A stretch of 64,000 bases of DNA, from contig NZ_RCOG02000002.1 of the NCBI RefSeq assembly GCF_009663685.2, positions 248,001 to 312,000 on the forward strand. The letters run 5' to 3'. This document shows positions 10,525-19,072 of this stretch, piece by piece. This stretch comes from Cupriavidus sp. U2. Its GTDB lineage: Bacteria > Pseudomonadota > Gammaproteobacteria > Burkholderiales > Burkholderiaceae. The number at the start of each line of letters is the position of its first letter. Position 1 is the first letter of the stretch. The notes under the pieces are model-generated. The model was not told where the DNA came from and searched no databases. It worked only from the letters and a program-made list of their open reading frames with translations. Position numbers and translations under genes: made by a program.

Positions 10525-10744
10525 TGCGAGTCTCCAGTGTGTTTTGCTTTCTTCAGGCAAGACGGGGCCCCTCCGGCCGCGCGGAACACGGCAGGCTGGA
10601 TGCGCACCGGAACCGCGGCGCGCAGCGGGTCACGCCTCGCGGTGGGCGTGGCGGATCGACAGGTCGGTGGTGAAGGCGACGGTTACCGTCGCGGCTCGCC
10701 GCAGCGCGCGCCGCGGTCCCGGTGGAGACCGCGGCGGCGTGCCG

Positions 10745-11686
10745 CTATGTCCTGGGGCGGGTACGCATCCAGTCGTCGAGCGGATTGCTGGGGAAGGTGG
10801 CGCAATGCTCGCGGCGCACCGTCATGCTGGCGGTGGGCGGGCGCGTTGCGGATTCGCTGCGCGCGGCCCGTGCGCTGCGTCGTGCGCGGCCCATGGCGGC
10901 AGCCGTCGCGGCAGCAAGCTCCTGGGCCTCGTTTTCGGCCGTGGCGGCCATCGCCGCAATGCTGGCCTGCTCGTCGGCCTGCTGGGCCTCGCCGATCTCG
11001 AATACTTCCTGCAGGGCGCCAAGCTCCTGCACCGCCGGCGATGGCGCCTTGAGGGCGGCCACCACCATCGATGTCAGTTGCGCCAGCACCTGCGCATCGC
11101 TCATCCGCTTGCCTTGCGTGAACGCAGGCATCAGGTTGCCGAGCTCGTCGCCGGCCAGCACACCGGCCAGCGCCTTGAGGGCGAAGTGCAGCCGCCAGCC
11201 AAGCTCCTGCCGTGGCACGTCGGGCAGCGCGCGCGCAAACGCTTCGAAGAAGCGTCCGAACACGGGTGCGTAGTGCCCCATCAGCCAGGACTGGATGAAC
11301 GGTGAGGTATCGGAATACACGCGCCCAAGCAGGCGCAGGAATGAGGGGCCGCCAATGTCGGGCTCGCGCGCCATCTGCAGCGCGGGCACGAACAGGGCGC
11401 CCATCACATGTTCGCAGCGGATGGCGTTGCCGGGCCAGCGTGCCTCGCAGGCATCCAGCAATGCAAGCCGCCGCGTGTTGAGCGGATCCAGTCGGCGGCT
11501 CAACACCGACTGCATCATGATTTCCTTGCTGCGGAAGTGATAGTTGACGGCGGCCAGATTGACGATCGCTCGGGACGTTACCTGCCTGAGCGAAGTCGCT
11601 TCATAGCCAACCTCAATGAACAACTTCTCGGTCGCATCGAGGATGCGAGCCTTGGTATCTCCTGCCGTGGTTTTCCCGGTCTTCAT
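10745..11686 (-). CDS. TetR/AcrR family transcriptional regulator
   Basis: The 313-residue protein carries an N-terminal TetR helix-turn-helix (ARILDATEKLFIEVGYEATSLRQV ... NLAAVNYHFRSKE, about residues 12-55) and an alpha-helical ligand-binding domain to about residue 210. It then has an unusual Ala/Glu/Arg-rich extension of about 100 residues, making it much longer than the usual 190-220. It sits between the exported-protein group and the GMC oxidoreductase gene (11902-13497), all on the minus strand. The control of the neighbouring oxidation cluster is plausible but unproven. The 215 bases upstream contain no other gene and would hold its promoter. Confidence 0.9.
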   Translation of the reverse strand: MKTGKTTAGDTKARILDATEKLFIEVGYEATSLRQVTSRAIVNLAAVNYHFRSKEIMMQSVLSRRLDPLNTRRLALLDACEARWPGNAIRCEHVMGALFVPALQMAREPDIGGPSFLRLLGRVYSDTSPFIQSWLMGHYAPVFGRFFEAFARALPDVPRQELGWRLHFALKALAGVLAGDELGNLMPAFTQGKRMSDAQVLAQLTSMVVAALKAPSPAVQELGALQEVFEIGEAQQADEQASIAAMAATAENEAQELAAATAAAMGRARRSARAARSESATRPPTASMTVRREHCATFPSNPLDDWMRTRPRT

Positions 11687-11901
11687 GGGGGCGTCTCTCG
11701 CTGAAAAACCGCTGTGGACCCCTGCAAAAAAAAACTACAAATCCACAACCGTCCGCTCCTTGCTCTGTTGGCATACGGATGCTTCAAACGGTTGTAGGGA
11801 GCCTATCCAGCGCCCCGAGCGTTTCACAAGACCATTTTTCGAAGACATGCTCTAAATTGCAAGTCCCTGCCACGCACCGCGTTTGCCTGGCAGTCCTCCG
11901 G

Positions 11902-13497
11902 TCACGCCATGATGGTCTTGCGCAACACAGAGGCATTCTGCGCCGTCAATGCGAAGACTGACAACTGGGGGTTGGCCCCGATGCTTGTCGGAAACACCGA
12001 GCCGTCGAACACGTACAGATTCTGCAGATGATGGTGGCGGCCGGCACTGTTCACCACACCGCGGGCAGGGTCTTCGCTCATCGCGCAGCCGCCCATCAGG
12101 TGGGCGCTGAACAGCAGCACGCGGAATTTCTTCAGCGGCAACTGGCCGATGGCGTCGCGGGCCTGCGCCCACGTCGTGTAGTCGCTGCCATCGAGGTGGG
12201 CCGGCCGTACGCGAACGGCGCCGGCCGCGAACTGGGACTCGGCCATGCTGAGGTACGCGCGCCGGACACCATCCCATAGGTAGTCGCTCACTTCGTAATC
12301 CAGGATGGGGCTGCCGTCGTCGGCAATTCTGACGCGGCCGCCCGAGCTGTCGGGTACGAACCCGTCGCGCAGCAGGGCCAGCATGGCGTTGGTATGCGGC
12401 AACGCGGCCATTTCGCGCTGCAGCGCCCGCCCCATGCCATTGAACACACCCGCGCTGATGCCCGGAAACATCGGCGGTACTTCCAGCTTGTACCCCATCG
12501 GCCCCGTTGCGCCGTCACGCCACTGGAAATGGTCGGAAGCCACCGATTGCGGTGCGCCATAATATGGATCGATTTTCTCCGGCATTTCGGCAATGCTTAA
12601 ATTCACTGGATGAATAAAAGTGCGCTGCCCGACCCGGTCGTGTGGATCGGGAACGCGCGAGCGCAGCAGCAGCGCCGGCGTGTTGATGGCCCCGCCGGCG
12701 GCGATCACGTACCGGGCCCGTACGCTGACACTGACGCCGGTCGGGGTGTAGCCGTCCTGCCCCAGGGCGTCGCCAGTCAGCCCGCTTGCGACCTTGCCGT
12801 CGTGGTCGATGGTCCGTACGCGCAGCCGGTGCACCAGTGTGGCGCCGCGCGCCAGCGCGCTCGGCAGGGTCGACACCAGCATCGATTGCTTGGCGTTGAC
12901 CGGGCAGCCGAGCCCGCAATAGCCGGAATTCCAGCAGCCCTTCACGTTGCGCGGAATCACGTGCCATTCCCAGCCCAGCTTTTCGCAGCCACGCCGCAGC
13001 ACTGCGTTGTTCGGGTTCGGATCCATCGCCCACGGCGCCATGCCCAGGCGTTCCTCGATCTGCGCGAACCAGGGCGCCATGTCGGCCTGGCCGTGGCCTG
13101 CCACCGCGTGCTCGGCGGCCCAGTGCGCCAGCGTCTGCGGCGGCGTGCGGAAGCTGGACGACCAGTTCACCGTGGTGCTGCCGCCCACGGCACGGCCCTG
13201 CAGGATCGAGATCGCGCCATCTGACGTGGCGCGGGCGGCGGCCTCCTGGTACAGGTCGCGATAGGCGCGCGCTTCGTCCATGTCCCGGAAGCTGTCCGAA
13301 GTATGCAGGCCACCCTCCTCGAGCAGCAGCACGGTCAGCCCGGCGTCGCTGAGCACCTCGGCGGCGATGCCGCCGCCCGCGCCGGTGCCGACGATGGCGA
13401 CGTCGGCGTCAAACGTACGGGGCGCGGTGAACGTGGCGGCGTCGAGCACCTTCCAGCCGGACGCGATGCCGGCGCTGTAGATATCGTTGATCGGCAT
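11902..13497 (-). CDS. GMC family FAD-dependent oxidoreductase (alcohol oxidase/dehydrogenase type)
   Basis: The 531-residue protein has a dinucleotide-binding GTGAGG motif at residues 37-42 (DVAIVGTGAGGGIAAEVL), the GMC signature around VGGSTTVNW, and a CGLGCPVNAKQSM segment. The C-terminal block HLMGGCAMSEDP...VFDGSVFPTSIGANPQ has the catalytic His and Asn expected of GMC enzymes. This form resembles long-chain alcohol oxidases and membrane-linked dehydrogenases. The gene upstream in the same direction (20-base gap) encodes a Tat-exported small protein, a pairing typical of two-subunit periplasmic GMC dehydrogenases, although this subunit has no signal of its own and may be carried along by its partner. 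The substrate is unknown; the neighbouring genes suggest an alcohol or lipid derivative. Confidence 0.9.
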   Translation of the reverse strand: MPINDIYSAGIASGWKVLDAATFTAPRTFDADVAIVGTGAGGGIAAEVLSDAGLTVLLLEEGGLHTSDSFRDMDEARAYRDLYQEAAARATSDGAISILQGRAVGGSTTVNWSSSFRTPPQTLAHWAAEHAVAGHGQADMAPWFAQIEERLGMAPWAMDPNPNNAVLRRGCEKLGWEWHVIPRNVKGCWNSGYCGLGCPVNAKQSMLVSTLPSALARGATLVHRLRVRTIDHDGKVASGLTGDALGQDGYTPTGVSVSVRARYVIAAGGAINTPALLLRSRVPDPHDRVGQRTFIHPVNLSIAEMPEKIDPYYGAPQSVASDHFQWRDGATGPMGYKLEVPPMFPGISAGVFNGMGRALQREMAALPHTNAMLALLRDGFVPDSSGGRVRIADDGSPILDYEVSDYLWDGVRRAYLSMAESQFAAGAVRVRPAHLDGSDYTTWAQARDAIGQLPLKKFRVLLFSAHLMGGCAMSEDPARGVVNSAGRHHHLQNLYVFDGSVFPTSIGANPQLSVFALTAQNASVLRKTIMA

Positions 13498-13516
13498 GTG
13501 GAAATCCGCTGGAAAC

Positions 13517-14137
13517 TCAGCTGTGAAGGGCGCGATAGATCGCGGGATTGGGGCCGGGGTAGCCGCTGGCCGTCCAGGTATCGGGCAGCACGAAATAGGC
13601 GACGCTGGCCAGCTTCACCAGCACCACGCCGCCGGCATTCAGCGTGGCGAAGCGGCTGCCGCGCCAGCGCGCCAGAAAGGCTGTCATCTGTTCGGGCGTG
13701 GCCTGGTCCCAGGGCGCCCGCACGCCTGCCAGCGCCCATCGCAGCGGCGTGCTCGCCAGCAGATCCAGCAGCTTGCGCAGTTCGCGCTGGCCGTTCTGGC
13801 CCATGGCGGCGATCGTGCCGTCGATGTTCTTCATGGCTGCATCGACGCGCCGGCCGCGCGCGGCGGCGTCGAGCGTCTGCAGGTCGATCGCCACGGCCGG
13901 CAGCAGCGCGCGAAACAGCGCGATATCGGCGGGCCGCAGAAAGGCCATGTCGGGCGGCGGCGGCGTGTTGGCCGCCGAGCAGCCAGTCAGCGCGGGCAAT
14001 AGCGTCGAGCACGCGATGGCCGCCGAAAAGCCTGCCCCCACCTTCAGGAACAGGCGGCGGGATGCGTCATGCGGTTCGTGCGAATCGGGCAAATCGGGCG
14101 AAGCGGACGGTGCGGTCGCGCGGGCAGGTGTGGGCAT
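13517..14137 (-). CDS. Tat-exported accessory subunit of the GMC oxidoreductase
   Basis: About 206 residues from the ATG at 14137 (GGAGAC 4-6 bases upstream). The open frame runs further up but without a ribosome site. Residues about 29-60 form a twin-arginine signal (ASRRLFLKVGAGFSAAIA), ending in a possible lipobox ALTGC. The rest is alpha-helical with no cofactor motif (FRALLPAVAID, YFVLPDTW), like the gluconate 2-dehydrogenase subunit 3 type partners of GMC enzymes. Its 20-base spacing to the GMC gene supports a complex, in which the folded flavoprotein could hitch-hike through Tat. It is divergent from the monooxygenase operon, so the 318-base gap between them is likely a shared regulatory region. 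Confidence 0.8.
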   Translation of the reverse strand: MPTPARATAPSASPDLPDSHEPHDASRRLFLKVGAGFSAAIACSTLLPALTGCSAANTPPPPDMAFLRPADIALFRALLPAVAIDLQTLDAAARGRRVDAAMKNIDGTIAAMGQNGQRELRKLLDLLASTPLRWALAGVRAPWDQATPEQMTAFLARWRGSRFATLNAGGVVLVKLASVAYFVLPDTWTASGYPGPNPAIYRALHS

Positions 14138-14455
14138 CGTGTCTCCGTGATGGGTTTCTTGTGGTGGCGGCGTTGCGATTCTGCCGAAGCGCCGGAAAAT
14201 ATTTCGCCCTGGTGCACGGGTTTCAAACGCACGACTGAGCCGGGCGCCCGAGGCGGGTCTTGCGGCACGAACGTCGTTTAATGTGATGCCAACGACGCTG
14301 GAAAACCGCCAAAAATAGAACGATTCTTCAAACCACCGCATTGACCGGCCCATATTCGGTGCCTACGATGACATCGTTCAATGTCACGATCAACGGTGTC
14401 GACGACGTCCCGCCAACCGGCCATGACCCGTCGCGCCGCACCGGAAAGCCGCCCC
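14138..14455. other. Divergent intergenic region between the GMC pair and the monooxygenase operon
   Basis: About 318 bases with no convincing gene. The region must hold the two divergent promoters, but I could not pick out a confident promoter pair or operator. The start of the monooxygenase is uncertain and may take up to 75 bases of it. Confidence 0.5.
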
Positions 14456-16030
14456 ATGAATGCACCTCTGGACCTGCAGGCTCATCTTCCGACCGAAGCG
14501 GAGCAGGCCTGCGACATCGCCATCATCGGCAGCGGGTTTGCCGGGCTCGGCATGGGTATCCGTCTCAAGCAGTCGGGCGTGGATGACTTCCTGATCTTCG
14601 AGAAGGCCGATGCAGTGGGCGGCACGTGGCGCGACAACCACTACCCTAGGTGCGCCTGCGACGTGCAATCGCATCTCTATTCGTTCTCGTTTGCACCGAA
14701 TCCCGACTGGTCGCGCATGTTCTCGACGCAGCCCGAGATTCGCCGCTACCTGGAACATTGCACCGACCGCTTCGCGCTGCGCCCGCATCTGCGGCTGGGC
14801 CACGAACTGGCGCACGCCGAATGGGACGCGCCCGCCGCGCTCTGGCGCCTGCGGATGCGCGATGGCCGCAGGGTGCGTGCCCGCGTGCTGATCGCCGGCA
14901 TGGGTGGTCTGAGCCGGCCATCGATTCCGGATATCCCCGGGCTGGATCGCTTCGCCGGCACCGTGTTCCATTCGCAGCAGTGGCGCCATGACTATCCGCT
15001 GGCCGGCAAGCGCGTAGCCGTGATCGGCACCGGCGCCAGCGCCATCCAGTTCGTGCCGCAGATCGCGCCGCAGGTGGCGAAGCTCGACCTGTACCAGCGC
15101 ACGCCGCCGTGGATCATGCCCAAGCCCGACCGTCAGGTGACGGCCGCCGAGCGATGGCTGTTTCGCCATCTGCCCTTCACGCAGGCGCTGGTGCGCACCA
15201 GCCTGTACTGGATGCTGGAATCGCGCGTGCTTGGCTTCGTGGTGCACCCCAAGTTGATGAAGGCCGTGGAACGCGTGGCGCGCCGCCATCTGAAGAAGCA
15301 GGTGCGAGACCCTGCGCTGCGGCGGACGCTGACCCCGAACTACACCATCGGCTGCAAGCGCGTGCTGATCTCCAACGACTATTACCCGGCGCTGACGCGC
15401 AGCAATGTCGATGTGGTGACGACGGGCATCGACCACGTCGCGCCCGACGCCGTGGTGCTGCGCGACGGCACGCGCCGGCCCGCCGACGCGATCATCCTTG
15501 GCACCGGCTTCCATGCCACCGATCCGCTGCCGCGCGGCGTGATCGTCGGCCGGGACCGGCGCGACCTGCTGGATGCCTGGCGCGATGGCGCCGAGGCGTA
15601 CCTGGGCACCACGGTGGCCGGCTTTCCGAACCTGTTCATGATCGTCGGCCCCAACACCGGCCTGGGTCATAGCTCGATGGTCTTCATGATCGAGTCGCAG
15701 GTGAACTACGTGCTCGATGCGCTGCGCCAGATGCGCCAGGAGCGCGTGCAGGCCGTAGACGTGCGCCCGGCCGTGCAGGCCGCGTTCAACCGTGGCATCC
15801 AGCAGAAGCTCGGTCACGCGATCTGGGCCGCCGGCGGCTGCGCAAGCTGGTACATCGACCCCCGCAGCAAGAAGAACACCACCCTGTGGCCGGGCTTCAC
15901 GTTCCAGTTCCGCCGTGCCACGCAATCGTTCCGCATGAGCGACTACGAACGCTGGCCCGTGCGCCACGCCAGCGTCGAACCGCTGGCGGAGACCGATCCG
16001 ACCGGACAGGCTGCGCCGATCCGCGCCTGA
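14456..16030 (+). CDS. Flavin-containing (Baeyer-Villiger type) monooxygenase
   Basis: About 524 residues from the ATG at 14456; the frame is open from 14381, and upstream starts (14381, 14423) cannot be excluded because none has a strong ribosome site. An FAD-binding GSGFAG lies at residues 25-30. The Baeyer-Villiger fingerprint F-x-G-x3-H-x3-W is present as FAGTVFHSQQW (about 166-176), followed by the NADPH-binding GTGASA motif. Such enzymes insert oxygen into ketones or oxidise lipophilic substrates at the expense of NADPH. Three downstream genes (SDR, alpha/beta hydrolase, metal-dependent hydrolase) follow in the same direction. A ketone made by the dehydrogenase, an ester made here and cleavage by the hydrolase would be a coherent pathway. 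Confidence 0.9.
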   Translation: MNAPLDLQAHLPTEAEQACDIAIIGSGFAGLGMGIRLKQSGVDDFLIFEKADAVGGTWRDNHYPRCACDVQSHLYSFSFAPNPDWSRMFSTQPEIRRYLEHCTDRFALRPHLRLGHELAHAEWDAPAALWRLRMRDGRRVRARVLIAGMGGLSRPSIPDIPGLDRFAGTVFHSQQWRHDYPLAGKRVAVIGTGASAIQFVPQIAPQVAKLDLYQRTPPWIMPKPDRQVTAAERWLFRHLPFTQALVRTSLYWMLESRVLGFVVHPKLMKAVERVARRHLKKQVRDPALRRTLTPNYTIGCKRVLISNDYYPALTRSNVDVVTTGIDHVAPDAVVLRDGTRRPADAIILGTGFHATDPLPRGVIVGRDRRDLLDAWRDGAEAYLGTTVAGFPNLFMIVGPNTGLGHSSMVFMIESQVNYVLDALRQMRQERVQAVDVRPAVQAAFNRGIQQKLGHAIWAAGGCASWYIDPRSKKNTTLWPGFTFQFRRATQSFRMSDYERWPVRHASVEPLAETDPTGQAAPIRA

Positions 16031-16099
16031 CAGGGGCGCCCCGCGCACCCGCAGGACACTACGCATCCGAACCCGACACAAGAACTCAGGAGGCAAGGC

Positions 16100-16993
16100 A
16101 TGAAGGATTTCCGCAACAGGGTGGCCGCGATCACCGGCGCCGGCTCCGGCATGGGCCGCTGCCTGGCGGTGCAGCTCGCGCAGGCAGGCTGCCACGTGGC
16201 GCTGTCCGACTGCAACGAAGCCGGGCTGGCGCAGACGCTGGCCGACGTGCAGCGTGCCGCGCCCGGTGTACGCGCCACGATCGCGCCGGTAGACGTGGCC
16301 GATCGTGCGGCCGTCTACGCCTGGGCCGACGCGGTGGCGCGCGACCACGGCCGCGTGAACCTGATCTTCAACAACGCCGGCGTGGCGCTGTCGAGCACGG
16401 TCGAGGGCATGAGCTACGACGACCTCGAATGGATCATCGGCATCAATTTCTGGGGCGTGGTGTACGGCACCAAGGCGTTCCTGCCGTACCTGAAGGCCAG
16501 CGGCGAAGGCCACGTGGTCAATACGTCCAGCGTATTCGGCCTGTTCGCACAGCCCGGCATGGGCGCCTACAACGCCAGCAAGTACGCGGTGCGTGGCTTC
16601 ACCGAGGCGCTGCGCCAGGAACTGGACCTAATGGACTGCGGCGTGTCGGCCACCACCGTTCATCCTGGCGGCATCAAGACCAATATCGCGCGGGCCAGCC
16701 GGGTATCGCCGAGCGTCAACGGCCTGCTGGTGCGCGACGCGCAACAGGGCCGCGAGGAATTCGAGAAGTTCTTCATCACCACGGCCGACAAGGCCGCGCG
16801 CGTGATCCTGGACGGCGTGCGTGCCAACAGGCGTCGCGTGCTGATCGGCCCCGACGCGGTGGCCGCCGACGCGATGGCGCGCCTGCTGCCGGCCGCATAC
16901 CAGTCGCTGGTGGTGCGCGAGACGCGGCGCAAGCGCAAGCAGCTCGTGCCGGATGCCGCCACGGCACCCGCGCGCGGCGGAGAGCGCGCATGA
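16100..16993 (+). CDS. SDR family NAD(P)-dependent oxidoreductase
   Basis: The 297-residue classical short-chain dehydrogenase has TGAGSGMG (cofactor binding, about residues 12-19), NNAG, the catalytic Ser in the NTSSV block and Y-N-A-S-K (Tyr/Lys). A strong AGGAGG site precedes the ATG. Its last codons overlap the start of the hydrolase gene in ATGA, so translation is coupled. It likely interconverts an alcohol and a ketone that feeds or follows the neighbouring Baeyer-Villiger-type monooxygenase. The C-terminal basic tail (RKRKQ) is unusual for a soluble SDR and might bind membrane lipids; this is a guess. Confidence 0.93.
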   Translation: MKDFRNRVAAITGAGSGMGRCLAVQLAQAGCHVALSDCNEAGLAQTLADVQRAAPGVRATIAPVDVADRAAVYAWADAVARDHGRVNLIFNNAGVALSSTVEGMSYDDLEWIIGINFWGVVYGTKAFLPYLKASGEGHVVNTSSVFGLFAQPGMGAYNASKYAVRGFTEALRQELDLMDCGVSATTVHPGGIKTNIARASRVSPSVNGLLVRDAQQGREEFEKFFITTADKAARVILDGVRANRRRVLIGPDAVAADAMARLLPAAYQSLVVRETRRKRKQLVPDAATAPARGGERA

Positions 16994-17991
16994 CACGCGC
17001 CACGCTGTCCCGCGAGGCCGCGCTGCAGTCGCCACCGGGCACGTTCACGCGCTGGTTCGGCCAGGGCCGCCTGGGCCTGGTCAGCCTGTCGCGCGATACG
17101 CTGGCGCGCCGCTACGCACTGCCCGCTTCGCGCTGGATCCAGGTGATGGGCGCGCTCGTGCACTACACCGAGGAAGGCGTGCCGGAGGGTGAGCCGCTGG
17201 TGCTGATCCACGGTTTCGGCGCGTCGTTGCACACGTGGGAAGGGCTGATGCCCGCGCTGCGCCAGCAATACCGGGTAATTCGCCTGGACCTGGCGCCGTT
17301 CGGCCTGACCGGGCCGCTGCGCGACGCATATGGCCGTATCGCCACGATGGATATCGACGTCTACCGCCGCTTCATCGATGGCTTCCTGGCCGCGCTGAAC
17401 CTGTCGCGCGCCACCTTCATCGGCAACTCGCTGGGCGGCCTGATCGCCTGGGATCTGGCGGCGCGCCGGCCGGCCATGGTGAACCGGCTGGTGCTGATCG
17501 ACGCCGCAGGCTTTCCGATGAAGCTGCCGATCTACATCGACCTGTTCCGTCACGCCGCGGTGCGCTGGTCGGCGCCGTGGCTGCTGCCCGAATGGATCAT
17601 CCGCGCGGCCACGCGCGATGTGTATGGCGATGCCGCGCGCGTGCCCGAGGCCACGTTCCGCCGCTACGTCGATTTCTTTTACGCAGCAGGCAGCCGCGAA
17701 GCCGTGGGCCGCATGGTGCCGAAGCTCGATTTCGATCAGCTCGACACCGAGCGGCTGCGCGGCGTGCGTCAACCCACGCTGGTGCTGTGGGGCGACCGCG
17801 ACCGCTGGATCCCGCCCGCGCATGCCGCGGAGTTCGCGGCACGTATCCCCGACGTGACGCTGCACCGCTATGCGGGTCTTGGCCATGTGCCGATGGAAGA
17901 AGACCCGCAGCGCGTGGCGGCCGACCTGCTGCGCTTCCTGCACGGCGCCCGCGCGGCGCCAGCCACCCAGCAACCGGAGCCCACACCATGA
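16990..17991 (+). CDS. Alpha/beta hydrolase (probable esterase)
   Basis: About 333 residues starting at the ATG that overlaps the SDR stop by 4 bases. It has the oxyanion HGFG loop, the nucleophile elbow GNSLGG (G-x-S-x-G), the acid in VLWGDRDRWIP and the catalytic His in GLGHVPMEEDP, so the triad is complete. A cap region between about residues 160 and 230 has aromatic residues suited to a hydrophobic substrate. Its end overlaps the start of the following gene in ATGA. It is positioned to hydrolyse an ester produced by the monooxygenase two genes upstream. The open frame extends far upstream into the SDR gene, but that part is not coding in this frame. Confidence 0.92.
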   Translation: MTRATLSREAALQSPPGTFTRWFGQGRLGLVSLSRDTLARRYALPASRWIQVMGALVHYTEEGVPEGEPLVLIHGFGASLHTWEGLMPALRQQYRVIRLDLAPFGLTGPLRDAYGRIATMDIDVYRRFIDGFLAALNLSRATFIGNSLGGLIAWDLAARRPAMVNRLVLIDAAGFPMKLPIYIDLFRHAAVRWSAPWLLPEWIIRAATRDVYGDAARVPEATFRRYVDFFYAAGSREAVGRMVPKLDFDQLDTERLRGVRQPTLVLWGDRDRWIPPAHAAEFAARIPDVTLHRYAGLGHVPMEEDPQRVAADLLRFLHGARAAPATQQPEPTP

Positions 17992-18860
17992 TGCCAGTCC
18001 GCCGCGACGTGCATCCCCACCTCCCGCCGGAACGCATCTGCGACTGGCACGAGCGCGGGCAGCACGTGACCCACTTCATCAACGCGCTGTCGATCTTCTT
18101 CCCGGCCGGCGAACGCTTCTTCATGGACAGCGTGCGCAACTACCGCGACCGCGTGACCGACCCCGAACTCAAGCAGGCCGTGGCCGGCTTCATCGGGCAG
18201 GAAGCGATGCACACGCGCGAGCACATCCTCTACAACAGGCTGCTCGACGATGCCGGCCTGCCCGCGTCAAAGCTCGACCGCGCGGTGGCGAAGCTGCTGA
18301 ACCTGCTGCGCAGGGTGCTGCCAAAGTCGTGGCAGCTGGCGCACACCATCGCGCTGGAGCACTACACGGCGATGCTGGCCGGCGGCATGCTGTCCGACCC
18401 CCGCCACATGGGCGAATCGGAACCCGGCTACCGGCAGGTGTGGACGTGGCATGCGCTGGAGGAAACCGAGCACAAGGCCGTGGCCTACGACGTCTGGAAT
18501 ACGGTGATGAAGCCGGGGCCGTATCGCTACCTGCTGCGCACGTTCACGATGCTGACGACCACCGTCACGTTCTGGGCGCTGGTGTTCGTGTTCCACGTGC
18601 GGCTGGTGATGGCCGACAAGACGTGCCGCAACAAGCTGCTGGGCTTCGGCCGCGTGGTGAACTTCCTGTGGGGTTCGCCCGGCGTGCTGCGCAAGATGAT
18701 TCCGGAGTGGTTCGACTACTTCCGCCCGGGCTTTCATCCGTGGGACCAGGACAACCGCGCCGAACTGCATCGGATCGTGCCGTTGATCGCAGAAATTGAA
18801 GATACGGCGATTCGCGCAGGGGCCAGTACGCGCGCGCCGTCGATCCGGAGCGCGGTGTGA
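17988..18860 (+). CDS. Predicted metal-dependent hydrolase (PF10118-like)
   Basis: About 290 residues, coupled by an ATGA overlap to the alpha/beta hydrolase. It is alpha-helical with many conserved His/Glu residues in ferritin-like arrangement (GQEAMHTREH, IALEHYTAML, WHALEETEHKAVAYD), which can hold a di-metal centre, and a hydrophobic segment around TTTVTFWALVFVFHV. I recognise this as the family called predicted metal-dependent hydrolase; the Glu-x2-His pattern also recalls di-iron oxygenases, so the true reaction is open. As the last gene of the operon, it is followed by a repeat-rich region and then a convergent MerR gene. Confidence 0.82.
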   Translation: MMPVRRDVHPHLPPERICDWHERGQHVTHFINALSIFFPAGERFFMDSVRNYRDRVTDPELKQAVAGFIGQEAMHTREHILYNRLLDDAGLPASKLDRAVAKLLNLLRRVLPKSWQLAHTIALEHYTAMLAGGMLSDPRHMGESEPGYRQVWTWHALEETEHKAVAYDVWNTVMKPGPYRYLLRTFTMLTTTVTFWALVFVFHVRLVMADKTCRNKLLGFGRVVNFLWGSPGVLRKMIPEWFDYFRPGFHPWDQDNRAELHRIVPLIAEIEDTAIRAGASTRAPSIRSAV

Positions 18861-18900
18861 GGCGGTAGTGCCTCAGGCGCATGCCCCCTCCCCCAGCCCC

Positions 18901-19051
18901 TCTCCCGCTGGCGGGAGAGGGGAGACAACCACAGGTGGTTGAAATGCGGCGGGTTTGCTAGCCTTCTCCCGCTGGCGGGAGAGGGGAGACAACCACAGGT
19001 GGTTGAAAATGCAGCGGGTCTGCTCCCCTCTCCCGCAAGGCGGGAGAGGGG
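18901..19051. repeat. Palindromic repeat block: two direct copies plus a third hairpin
   Basis: Two near-identical 53-54 bp units lie at 18901-18953 and 18965-19018. Each contains two palindromes: TCTCCCGC / GCGGGAGA, and CAACCACAGGTGGTTG. A third hairpin at 19025-19051 shares the first palindrome with longer arms (CCCCTCTCCCGC / GCGGGAGAGGGG). The block lies between convergent genes and may act as a bidirectional terminator. The arrangement resembles dispersed REP-like elements. Confidence 0.9.
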
Positions 19052-19072
19052 TCGGGGGAGAGGGCCGGCGCA

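Noticed and set aside
9571-11052. Long plus-strand open frame (493 codons) opposite the DUF1571-like and TetR genes
   Set aside because: It is an antisense shadow in GC-rich DNA; the opposite strand carries a signal peptide, a domain pattern and ribosome sites.
14390-16513. Minus-strand 707-codon open frame opposite the monooxygenase
   Set aside because: Arg/His/Ala-rich shadow frame; the plus strand encodes clear FAD and Baeyer-Villiger motifs.
18901-19051. CRISPR-like array
   Set aside because: Only two direct copies with an 11-base gap and no spacers of regular length; the units are palindromic REP-like elements.
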